NCBI GenBank assembly: GCA_022315425.1
Contig: JAIUPT010000013.1
Coordinates: forward strand, 1,537,755-1,601,754
Direction of reading: 5' to 3'
Source of the DNA: Pseudevernia furfuracea
Lineage: Eukaryota > Ascomycota > Lecanoromycetes > Lecanorales > Parmeliaceae
Length of the DNA: 64,000 nt
Notes under the pieces: model-generated
Seen by the model: the letters and a program-made list of their open reading frames with translations, nothing else
Databases searched by the model: none
Told to the model about the DNA's origin: nothing
In this document: positions 23,802 to 33,785 of the stretch, one piece after another
How the letters are laid out: each line of letters begins with the position of its first letter
Position numbering within the stretch: position 1 is the stretch's first letter
Position numbers and translations under genes: made by a program

Positions 23802-24632
23802 ATGCGCCACGGCCCTTCTCCTTACAAAAGCTATTACATGCAGCCTCTCTTGAAGTGCTGGCTTCACAAGTGTCACCGGCTCACGAGTCTCAATCACCGC
23901 CCTTCTATTCGCAAAGAGGCACAAGAGCTCGTGCAACCTACTGTGGTGCCGACGAAATATGTGTGTGAAGAGTTGACTAGTGAGTTTGCCGAGTACTGGA
24001 GGAGGATCCAAAAAGACGACGGAAATGGGCTCGAGGTGATACAGCTAAACGCACTAGTTCGTTGGCACGCTTTCCGGTTCAAGTTTGGAAAAAGGGCAGA
24101 GGAACACCCACTTCCTCATGATTTCTTCGTTGAAATTTTTGATGATTATTTCTTCCTTGGCTCTTTGCGCCAATACATCATAGTCGAACTGATAGATGAG
24201 ATGCCTGCAAACTCTGACTGAAAAGGGATCAGTAAGAGAAGAGGACAACGCGTGTTGTCGGGGCCACCGGAAATCCAGATAGAGATAAAACGGCCGCCTA
24301 ACCAGCTTTGGACAAAGGAGATCATACAAGAATTCTTAGACACCCTGCTGCATGAGATGGCCCATGCCTTCCTTATGATATACAGCAGCACGGCAGCATT
24401 TGCAGGAAGTTGGCACTACCCTGAGGCTGTGGAAACTGAAGGATTGACTGGGCATGGGTCGTGCTGGGTGATGGTTGCTGCTGCGATTGCTGCGGAAGCC
24501 GATAGGTCGCTCGGCGCCTTGTGGGACAAGTGGGATTTGGGGATTGCGAATGCGCAACTTTCGGAGAGGGAGGCTTTGAAAAGATGGCATGATTGTAAGG
24601 GTGTAAACTTGATGGATGAGCAATCAGACTGA
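23802..24632 (+). pseudogene. SprT-like zinc metalloprotease-domain protein with an in-frame TGA
   Basis: One continuous frame carries an N-terminal region (HDFFVEIFDDYFFLGSLRQ), then TGA at 24219-24221, then a SprT-like domain. In that domain TLLHEMAHAF gives the HExxH-type zinc site (H-E-M-A-H), and GLTGHGSCW supplies the downstream His block seen in fungal SprT-like proteins. Both halves share the same phase, so a single substitution (for example CGA to TGA) would explain the stop. A poor GTCGAA donor at about 24,183 with an AG at about 24,235 could also splice it out. SprT/Spartan proteins process DNA-protein crosslinks; the fungal SprT-like expansions have no assigned role. It is either a young pseudogene or a gene with a non-standard intron. 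Confidence 0.6.
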
Positions 24633-25667
24633 TGGCCTAGGCTAAGGCTTGTTAGAATAGAAACTTCCCAGTGGTGCAAAAACTTTATCATGGCTGATCC
24701 ACCTTCTAGAGTAAACACTTTATCCAGTGCTGAAGCCGGCTCGACGAGGTACACTTTTTGCACTCTTCACATTCTGTATCAAAGCCACAACGGACCTAGA
24801 CAGTCTCTATTTCTATTGGTCGTGCTCCTGAACATTTTTCTTTCCTGAGAAGCCAATCCAACTCTCCATCGCGCTCACTTGTCCCTTATCGTGCCCACCT
24901 TCCTGATTCCACGAATGAATCTAATATATTATTAATCAACTACCCAACGATTGCACATTCAGAACAACCCTAAGGCAAGGTCATAGGGGATAAAACATGA
25001 TGACACCCTTACGATTTACAGCCATGCATCTGCCCGAGGTTCGGATCATAATTCAATGACGAAGAGTCAAAGCTCAAATGTGATACAGTCCCGCCCGTTA
25101 CAAGACATGAGAGTAATTTGAGATGGCATGCAACATGAGAGGCCGAGAGAATGAAAGCAATCAAGATTCGGTTGCGATCTAGATCAGCCTAAGTGTTTGA
25201 CCGTCTCGATTCGAGGTTTCTCGTCGTTCGTTTCCGTATTTTCCTCCCAAGGATGCTAGTCACAGAGCAACTCTGGCTCTGCTAGCAGGAAGCAGAAGAT
25301 GATGGGGACCATCTTGGTCTCTAGCAGGCAAGCGACCTACGTAAAGCCATGCCCGGAGCCCGGCAGTTCATTGTAAAAGACCACAGATCGAAGCGCAGCG
25401 TCTGAAAGCAGGGGCCTTCAGCATAGTAAGGTCTCAACATTTCTCGCAAGAAAAGTCATCAATCAGCGCCGAACTTTAAACCGCGTAACGATCGATGCCA
25501 TGCTCCCAATAGCTTTGGTACCAACCAAATTCACACAATCGATGAGCGTGACTAAGTAGCGAATAACCACTCCCTCTTCTTGAGATATGTTGTAGAATCA
25601 TCGATTTTACTAGTGCTATGGTCGAGCCTTCTAGTGCGGGTGTATGAGTCATGGTACGCAGAGAGAA
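24633..25667. other. Intergenic, no supported gene
   Basis: No domain-bearing frame; it holds the 3' regions of the flanking convergent genes. Confidence 0.5.
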
Positions 25668-26692
25668 TTACTTGGCGATATAGCCACCTAAGAAGAGGTA
25701 AGCTTGCTGCCCCATAGACAACAAAAGTCAAAGTGAAGAAAAACTTGCCATCAACAGGCAGCGCAGCCCCAGTGACCCAACTAGCATCGTCACTCGCCAG
25801 AAAAACTGCCGCCTTCGCTATGTCTTCTGGTTCACCGAGACCTTTGAAGGGATGCAATGCCCCAAGCTGAGCTTGCGTCTCTTCAACATCGGTCAACGGT
25901 TTTAGCATAGCAGTCTTTGCGACTATTACCAGATATCAGCATGGGTCGTCCACTAAAGCATAGTATTTAGCTCACAGCCAGGACACAGAACATTGCAATG
26001 AATGCGCCAGGGCGCCAAGTCCAGAGCAACCGTCCGGGTCATTTGTACGACTGACCCCTTCGAAGCTGAATAGGACACTGCGCCAACCAAACCCACCAGC
26101 CCTGCCACTGATGCAATGTTTATAATCCAGCCGCGGTCGCCGCTCGGGTAGGGATCTTGGGTGATCATCTGTCGGGCAGCGTATTTGCAGCCAAGGAACA
26201 CGCCGCGGGAGTTGACAGACATGGTGGTGTCGAAGGTCGAATCAGGTGTTTCGTGGATGGGTACGAAGCCGCGGGCTTCCAGACCGATGCCGGCATTGTT
26301 GACCATGCTGTCACCCACTTGTCAATCCTACTGCTCGTTGGGGAGGGATCAGCGTTGAATGGGACAGCTCACATATCTAGCCTGCCATACACCTCCACGA
26401 CCCTCGCAACTAGGCTCTGCACACTCTGACTGTCTCGAACATCACATTGGACGAACAGACTTCTTCCCCCGCTGTCAAGAATCACGTCATGTGTAGCTTT
26501 GACGTCCTCCTCTTTCATATGCACTTGTGCAACGGGTTGCAGATCGGCACATACTACAGCGGCACCGTGTGTAGCGTAGGCAAGAGCAATCGCGCGCCCA
26601 AGGCCTGAGGATGCGCCAGTGATGACAGCGGTCTTGTCAAGTAGTCGTTGAGAGGAGGGAAAGGCAGTGGCGGGGGGATCGGGAGCGCTCAT
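25668..26692 (-). CDS. Short-chain dehydrogenase/reductase (classical SDR)
   Basis: Four exons on the minus strand: 26692-26373, 26307-25976, 25922-25749 and 25687-25668, giving 281 residues. The NAD(P) motif TGASSGLG is at residues 25-32, NNAG at 110-113, catalytic Ser173 in INIAS, and Y186-x-x-x-K190 in YSASK; the CPG turn follows. The C-terminal part reads FKGLGEPEDIAKAAVFLASDD, VTGAALPVDGG and YIAK, the usual SDR ending. The last intron has a GC-AG border (GCAAGT donor, 25748; acceptor at 25688); only this choice gives the expected VDGGY end. An acidic residue is absent just after beta-2 (VCADLQPVA has Asp), which would favour NAD(H). The substrate is unknown. Confidence 0.9.
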
Positions 26693-27166
26693 GGTCGATT
26701 GTGAAGGGAACAGTTGAGATTGTTGAGGGTGTCAATATAGATACTGACGGATGGTTGAAAGAGAGGGTAGGTTGTGCGATAGGGGCCTCCATACTGATGC
26801 ATCGAGCATGGGGGTGGGAAGCTGATGAAGCCGAATACATCCGAGGGAGGAACCTCGGAATTTAAGGAGCCAATTATAAGTTGCGGCTAAAACGGCTGTA
26901 GCCGCTCGGTGGGGTGCTAAAAATATAAATGCTCATCGATGTGAAACATTATGCACCTCAGATAATGCGCGTTCCATCAAGATGATGCAACAAGACTGGT
27001 TCCAGGTCGATCTGTTATATCTAGACTTCATGGCCCTATAGTATCCTTACAACAAGACTACTTTCCCTCACAGCCAGTCATCAACTCTTCAAGTACCACA
27101 CCTCAAACTCTTCTCGACACGCCCCGAGCTCTCCAACCAATCAATCAGTCAACCGGCCAGGTTATC
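26693..27166. other. Divergent promoter region between the SDR gene and the 27.2-kb gene
   Basis: No gene. Both neighbours are transcribed away from this 474-bp gap. A CT-rich stretch with CTCTTCTCGACACG precedes the ATG at 27167. Confidence 0.5.
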
Positions 27167-28845
27167 ATGCCCGCAATCGCTTCCTTTAACAACCCATCAG
27201 CATCAGCCTATCGAAGGCGAAAACGAGATAATGAGTTGCCCGAGAAGGGCGGTAATAAAAGGCCAAAGGGGCCCCAGGTTCCTAAATGGAATTCTACTAC
27301 TACGCACCATTCACCCGGATTTTGGGATACGCTCCCACATATTTTTCTTACTCGGCGCGCAGTCCAGGAGTTCGACAGAAGGAATGCATTAGCAAGGACC
27401 TTTGCTGACAAGACTCCATCTCGGACCTCACGCTTTCTAGGTAAGCGCTGCGTCGGAGGGTCCACGTTACGGAAGGCGTCGCCAGGCCTCAAACGCTTTG
27501 CTCGGACCGGTGGTCCTGATCTCTCGGACATTCAAGGAGTAGGTCTCACTCCGAATAGCCTCATGTATTCGCATGACTGAATAACATGCTGATTGGTAAC
27601 CAGTCTCCCGTGCCGCGCTTGACCAAGATGCCAAGAACCCGCCCATGGTCACGTCTGGCCAGCCAGAACTCGGAAATGGGACCACCTGATTTACCAGCAA
27701 GCCGTACAAAACCTTTGGAAGAAGCCGATGCTTTCTCAAATACTGCGACTTCTATGTCAGGCAAGTCCAATGCTTATGACATTAACTTCATGACGCAACT
27801 TGCACGCGTGGGTGTGCAGCCTATCAATCGAGAGCACGAACCTGCGAACATTGACGAGTGGAAGAGACGACTTGCCCAACCGAGAGCAGCTCTATCGTCC
27901 GAGAATTTTTCCGAAGGGCAACATCGAAAGTTTCTGCGAGCCATGGACAGCGCTGTTGGGGAAGGAAAGGTTATTCTCCAGGTCTTCCCTACCATCCTAG
28001 GCGATGCGGAATACCTTTCGGATGTAAATCGACCTTGCAACAACTGGGAGGCATTTGGCAACGCCAACTTGGTCATTCCACAGCCAGATTACCTCGAAGG
28101 GGCGCGTCAAAGCGCTCAAAACGAAGAAGTCCGACATCGCCTCGGTCCCATAATCATGCCATTTGCTGCTTACGAGGCCTTATTTCTTCCCAACTTTTTC
28201 ACGGAAGCCAAAGGCCTTCGCGGGACTCTAGACGTCGCACAGAGACAGGCATGCTACGATGGCGCTCTGGGTACGCGAGGCATGCATGTCCTCCAGAACG
28301 TAGGGTCCGAAGAAACAATGTTCGACGAAAACGCGTACACCATCACTTCTACTTATCTTGGTGGTTTGCTCAAGCTTTTCTTGCATCACATTACACCACC
28401 TAAGAGTTCAAAATCCATGCCCGAGTATCACATGACTCCTCTCAAAGTCTGGACCTTGGAAGACTACGATTCTTTCCGAGAAGGAGTAAGTTGGTATCAA
28501 AATGCGAGGGACGTGGCAGATGAGTATCGACAGCAATTCCTCGAGGCCGCAGAAGCAAGAATCGAAGCCGCAGCGCATGAAGGCGACTTATCCATATCTT
28601 CGGCGCGCACCCCACGAACTGCTGCTGGGGGCACAGCAGAACAGGATCACGCGGGTTCAGGGACATCGCCCAACAGAGGCGAGGTGGCACATGTTCCCCC
28701 TCTCACAAAACGACCACGCAAGCAGGCCGCAGGTGCCAAGTCCAAGCGTAAGAACAAGTCAGTAGCCATTTCGAAACCGCGTACCAAGAGAAAAGCTAGG
28801 TCGAAAGGCGGCTCTAGTGCTGGAATTGAAGATCATAACTCTTAA
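27167..28845 (+). CDS. Fungal subtelomere-type hypothetical protein (DUF7924-like, from memory)
   Basis: Exons 27167-27538 and 27604-28845 with a 65-bp intron (GTAGGT...ACCAG) give 537 residues. The N-terminus has SFNNPSASAYRRRKRD and FWDTLPHIFLTRRAVQEFDRRN, followed by LKRFARTGGPDLSDIQG. The central part has QLARVGVQPINREHEP, RRLAQPRAALS, FTEAKGLRG, RRQACYDGALGTRGMH and NAYTITSTYLGGLLKLF. The C-terminus is Lys/Arg-rich with nuclear-localisation-like stretches (KRPRKQ, KSKRKNK). I recall this order from a large Pezizomycotina family often annotated DUF7924, which may be a degenerate restriction-endonuclease-like fold; that assignment is from memory and not checked. The frame is intact and GC-normal. 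Confidence 0.75.
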
Positions 28846-28920
28846 CACTATAGACCTTTCTTACTTCAGCTGAAGAAGTAGCGCTGTTAGCAGGGGTGAG
28901 TGCTGATAGGCTGAAAATTT

Positions 28921-29270
28921 GAGGCGCTATGCTCTTTGCAACGAAGGAAGATGTTATTACGATACATATATAGCATTCTATCCTCTCCTTTTTGATAGCG
29001 ATATTCGTATCGCTGGATTCTTTCTTAGCGATAGGAAGCGGAGTCGGAGTAGATATGAGAGGCGCTATGCATTTGCTGGGGAATAATTGTTGGCAGTCTC
29101 GAATTCGGAGGTGCTCGTGTAGAGGTAAGACTAACGAAGTCTCTAATAAAGTAGTATTCTTAGAAAAGGGAAGCGAGCGCGGGCTAGATTTGAAAGGCTC
29201 TATGCTCTTCGCCGGAGACGACTGTACACAGTCTCGACTGCGAAGGTGCTCGTGCAACTCATTCTTGGAT
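28921..29270. repeat. Degenerate tandem repeat, period about 136 bp
   Basis: GAGGCGCTATGC-type starts recur at 28921, 29059 and about 29194, each followed by a related segment ending in GGTGCTCGTG. Read on the minus strand the units give HEHLRSRDCVQ...P and HEHLRIRDCQQ...P in one open frame (29257-28814). That could be a decayed coding repeat or chance. Confidence 0.7.
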
Positions 29271-30520
29271 CGAATACTCTGTCACAGTGCTTGCAAGAGG
29301 CCTTGTCGCATTCGACTATGTATGAGTGACGTAACAGTCGTTCTGAGGAAGGAATTGAGAGGAGCATTGAATGCATTTATGGTATTTTAGAGGCATTTGC
29401 GGAGCCGCATGTGAAGTTATTTCTTTGATAGCTGGCTGAGTAGAAGCCTTGTTTCTTGAATTTGACTGCTAATACTTTCATGCACTCGACGAGATCTACA
29501 CTCTTAGGCTGTCTTAAATGCTTCGACTTTAGATAAACGCTGACTCACGAAGGCATTTAGAAAGCAATAATAAAATATTCGTCTTGTCTTAGAAAATTGA
29601 TCCGCAGACTATAGAATAGGGTATTGCTACGTGTACATCCCCTTTTTGTTTCGCGGAGGTATTTAGTTCGTATTAGGTTCGATTGCTAATGGCGCTGGTA
29701 CAATAGTGCTTTTTATTTTTCTCTTTTGCTACATGTACACCCCCCCCTCAGCTAGGTAGATATAGGCTAGTAACATGAGTATAGGTACCTTTCAACACTA
29801 ATTCGGCCTGACAAATTTGCCCGCAGATTAGAGACTTGACACGAAGTCTCATAGAAACTTTAAGGGTCTCAGTGAATCCTCTCCCCCCGCAAGGCGTCGT
29901 AATGCGTCGCAATTTTTTCCACCAAATCTATCAAAGACAAAACACCTGTCTACCGCCATGGACCTCTGCACGTAAGCAGACTTGACGCTAAGGACCAGCA
30001 TCTGGTCCGGCTAATCCTCGGACGTATTTTATATTACGCTGACCTATTCTATATCTCCAGTCGGCCGAGACATGACCCTCGAGAAATGCCTGTTGGTTGT
30101 TATAACCTCGAATCGAGAAAAGACAGAGAGTCTCTGTTGATAGAATAGAAAGTCGGAGAGCAATACGAAAGCAAATGATCTACGCATATAAGCTATAAGG
30201 AGTCGTGCTTCAAGAGACTGGCGAGATTGCAGTAGAGATATAAACTGGATTAGTATATGTAGCTATAGGGTCAAGACGTCTATAACATGCAAATTCGAGT
30301 TTCCATTCACTTTCAAGGCATCGTTGGCCTTGACTCATGCGTGAGCGGCTGTTCGTGATGACAATTTGCATGCTCAATCCTTATCTGAATCGTATGGTAT
30401 ATACTCGTGTAGATCGAGTCTATGCGCGCTTTCGGGGGGTGAGACGATCTGGACTTGCTGAGAGGGTACCGAAGGTGGGCTGCTGTGGTTAGCACAGTCT
30501 AACACTCGTCCATATGCAAC
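29271..30520. other. No supported gene
   Basis: Mixed-composition sequence with duplicated short motifs (GCTACRTGTACA at about 29,626 and 29,728). No domain-bearing frame. Confidence 0.4.
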
Positions 30521-31447
30521 TCACAAATGATATCTTTGCTCATTCGACCAGGCCTGCATAACCAACTTCGCCTGATCCTCTTCTTCTTCCGTCAAGTCGG
30601 GCATATTCTCAAGGAGTATTCTGTTGAATTCGCCATCCTTCCCGAAAATAATTCGTTGCGCACAGACTTCGAGTATTCTTGGGTAGAACCCAGCGTACTC
30701 CCAATCGAGCAGACAGATGGTGCCATCTTCTTGCCAAAGGATGTTTCGAGGGGCGACGTCGAGGTGACAGAGAATTATACTACACTGTCCGAAATCCAGC
30801 CGAGGACTACCCTTTGCCAGTCTGCTATTGAAATATCTTTCGACATCCAACATGTTCGTGAAGGAAAGTTCTTCATTCTCAGGCCAAAGAAGGCCTCGTG
30901 GAACACCAGACCTCAGCGGACCAGGGACACGACACGATATTTCTGCTAAATGAGCTAGTACGCGTGCAATTCTGCGGATAAGACGCTGATCCTCCAATGG
31001 CGTAAGAATTTCCCCCGCGATGTATTCCATAACAATGTAGCCGAATAGTCCTTCGGTGAAAAATCGATGGACACGAGGAACACGCACAATACTTGGGTCA
31101 AGTAGTAGGTACGCCCCTCTCTGATTATTCGCCTCACTCTCCGTGACTCCTAAGCCGAACTTGATTACCGCTTGTTCCGAAATCTTGACAACCTTTCTAC
31201 CGCTGCCGGAGGGTGCTTCGCCCAGAATTTGACAGCTTGCGCTAGAGCAGAGAGCCACTAGTGCATCAATCGTCGCGGTATGAACATCAAAGTCAAGAGG
31301 CATCGCAGTGGGCTTCATGGGTGCAGCCACCGCAAAAGGATTGCGAAGAGTAGTGGTGACTTTTTGAAGATTCTCAAGGTACCTACATTTTAGGTGTCTT
31401 CTCCCAGGGCGCCGCGCCCTCATCAAAAATTTGTATGTACTGTACAA
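30521..31447 (-). CDS. Aminoglycoside-phosphotransferase-like (APH/choline-kinase fold) protein
   Basis: A single-exon frame of 308 codons. If Met44 (MKPTAMPLDFD) is the real start the product has 265 residues; the first 43 are Arg-rich and lie beside the AT-rich junction. The kinase-like core shows K96 in VIKFGLG, E105 in ESEANNQRG, a hinge VMEYIAGE, the catalytic loop CHLDVAPRNIL (D230, N235) and the metal-binding LLDWEYAGFYP (D248). All active-site residues are present. In fungi this family is large and mostly of unknown substrate; antibiotic phosphorylation should not be assumed. It sits between tandem repeats and repeat X, yet shows no decay. Confidence 0.85.
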   Translation of the reverse strand: MYSTYKFLMRARRPGRRHLKCRYLENLQKVTTTLRNPFAVAAPMKPTAMPLDFDVHTATIDALVALCSSASCQILGEAPSGSGRKVVKISEQAVIKFGLGVTESEANNQRGAYLLLDPSIVRVPRVHRFFTEGLFGYIVMEYIAGEILTPLEDQRLIRRIARVLAHLAEISCRVPGPLRSGVPRGLLWPENEELSFTNMLDVERYFNSRLAKGSPRLDFGQCSIILCHLDVAPRNILWQEDGTICLLDWEYAGFYPRILEVCAQRIIFGKDGEFNRILLENMPDLTEEEEDQAKLVMQAWSNEQRYHL

Positions 31448-32589
31448 GTCTTACACTTTAAATAACTTTTTACTTTTCTATTACTTTTTTGAGATTTTTG
31501 TTTTCGATTATGAAGACTCATTTGCGCTAATCAGAGAATCAAGAATTCTCAGAATCAGTCTTATAGTTATTAACAAATCCCAAGTTCAAAGTTTTTCACC
31601 TTTGAGAGGCCCCGGAACTAATCTTCTCGGGGGGTGCGCGGCCCCGAAATCAAACCCCGGAATTCAAGAACACGTTTCACGAATTCAATTCGAAATAAAG
31701 AAAGAATCTCATTTAATTACGTTTATTATCTCGTTTGAGACACAGACCACTCGAGCTTCTTCTCCGCGGTATTTGGAAGGCGTTGTAGGTCTCTCCATTC
31801 CTGATACTGTCCATTCCTGATACTGTGTCTGGGAGAGCGTAGGTCCTAGGAGATTTGGCTTGGGAGAGCCAGTCTCCGCACAATTATTTTTCACGGGAGC
31901 GGGAACCTATTATCAATGTTTTTTTTGGGGGGGGGATCCTATAATGGCCCAATGGGTGGGGGGGTTCGTATGGGAAGAGGATGTTCCAATCGCCAAGAAG
32001 ACAGAAATCTGCCCCCACCTCACCCCCGATCGGGCATCGGGTGAGCGCCGCCCTATTATCGCGCGACCTGGCTGATCGTCGCGCGAAAGCTTCCAGGGAA
32101 AGACGACAGCGCACTTTAACGTGGAGAAGAATTTCACCAGTATCGGATTTGATACCTAGAAATTCATTATAGTGGGTAGCCTAGATAATTAAATAGTTGC
32201 ATACCTACTCTATCCGCACCACACTTTCCACTCAAAGCTGGTTGGAGCTGTATGGATATGAATTCCCTCACACCACTAACTTTTCATGCAATATAACGTC
32301 ATGTACTTACCATTTCGGATCACTGTTGCCGTGCGGCTGAGAAGAATGGGGATTCTCTGATCATCTGTGTGCTCTTGCTTTCTCCTCTGACTCGAAGACC
32401 AACGTCAATATATCATTGAACACTGCCTTTGAAATGGCTTTGTGCGACTCTCGAGTCTCAACAATCAAAGAAAATCCTGGTGCATGCAGTCAAGTGGTCA
32501 AAAAGGTACCATATTCATAGTAGTAAGAGGCCACATCACCAGCCGGAGGCAAATCAGTGTCTACATGGTGTGCTAACATAAACAGTGAA
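31448..32589. other. Repeat-bearing intergenic region
   Basis: It contains repeat X copy B (31659-31692), a duplicated 16-bp CCATTCCTGATACTGT (31,797-31,828), and a T8G9 homopolymer run (31,919-31,935). Open frames at 31,860-32,170 are short and overlapping on both strands. Confidence 0.6.
31659..31692 (+). repeat. Dispersed repeat X, copy B (partial)
   Basis: GGAATTCAAGAACACGTTTC followed by ACGAATTCAATTCG. It shares the core with copies at 19.19 kb and 34.39 kb; the homology stops sharply on the right. Confidence 0.75.
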
Positions 32590-33785
32590 ATGCGTCTAAT
32601 AAACGTCGACGTCGATTCTCTCGAAATTGAAAGCTTTTTTGCAAAGCCTAAGCCAACATACGCGATCTTGTCTCATAGATGGGGCAACCACGAAGTCGAT
32701 TTCGAGGGCTACGCATCAGTCAAAGACAAAATCAAGAACCAAATTACCAAGCCTCAAGTGAATGATCCAACGACAGGTATCAGCAAAATCGCCAAGACAT
32801 GTCTCCAATGCGGCGATCTCAAGCTTGACTATCTCTGGATCGACACATGCTGTATAGACAAGCGAAGCACCTCTGAAGAGTCCGAGTCCATAAACTCAAT
32901 GTTCAGCTGGTACAAGAAAGCCAAAATCTGCCTTGTTTATCTCTCAGACGTAGGCAATGGCTTTGCTTTCTCAAAGAGGAAGAACTCGAGAAGAGCGAAT
33001 GGTTTACCCGTGGCTGAACGCTCCAAGAACTCCTTGCGCCCCGGAATGTCACTTTCTTTGACCGCGATTGAAATACTTTAGAAACCAAGACCTCACTCTC
33101 ATCCGAAATTGAGAAAGCGACCAACATTGCCCACAGGCACATGATCGACTTTAAGACAGCAAGTATAGCGACAAGGATAAGCTGATACGCTGGACGACAG
33201 ACTACGCGGCCCGAGAATCTAGCTTACTCCATGTTTGACATATTCGACGTCGACCTAGATCTGAGGTATGGGGAGCGAGACAGAGCATTTAGAAGACTGC
33301 AAGAGCAGATCATTAACAGCTATCCACTGGACGAATCCATTCTCGCTTGAACATCTAAGGAACTCGGAGACGATAAGCAGCCAGGTATTCTTGCCCCTCG
33401 ACCAGATTGCTTCAAGAACTCTGCAAAACTCACCGTCGCATCCCCTTCTCACAAATATGCGCCTAGAACCACATATCACCTCTCCAACAAAGGCCTTGAG
33501 ATTTCGATTAGAATGAATACCAAGACAAGGCTCTTCTTCGGCAATGGCTCCAATGATATAATATTTTTTGGGGAACGCCTCACGCGCAGAAACAAATTAG
33601 ACGTCACGCTCAATTGTTGAAAAACGGATAAGGAAGGTCCAGCCACCGTGGTGATTCGTCTACAGCGAGACAACAGGGGTTTTTTCTATAGAACTAATTG
33701 CGAAGAGCTTAGCTGAGCAAAATCTATGAATTCTCGTACTGTAATGAGACAAGATCATACTACTCCCATCTCGGCAAAACTGTAA
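32590..33785 (+). pseudogene. HET-domain (heterokaryon incompatibility) protein, decayed
   Basis: The start MRLINVDVDSLEIESFF leads into the three HET blocks: YAILSHRWG, YLWIDTCCIDKRS with SINSMFSWYKKAKICLVYLSDV, and in a shifted frame EEELEKSEWFTRG-TLQELLAPRNVTFFDRD. The frameshift lies near 32,950. After it, one frame runs to 33,785 with six in-frame stops, every one TGA (33015, 33069, 33183, 33348, 33618 and 33714) and none TAA or TAG. At least the first four fall where the family has Trp (GW-TLQELL, DRDW, ISWYAGR, LAWTS). HET domains trigger cell death when unlike strains fuse. This gene is dead under the standard code. Confidence 0.85.

Noticed and set aside
31860..32172. Overlapping frames around the T8G9 run
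   Set aside because: Frames on both strands share a GC-rich patch; nothing conserved.
33015..33716. Reassigned TGA (Trp) as an explanation for the HET and hAT reading frames
   Set aside because: TGG is also used for Trp in the same HET frame, intact neighbours use TGA as a stop, and hAT also has TAG and TAA at Trp sites. Mutation is simpler.
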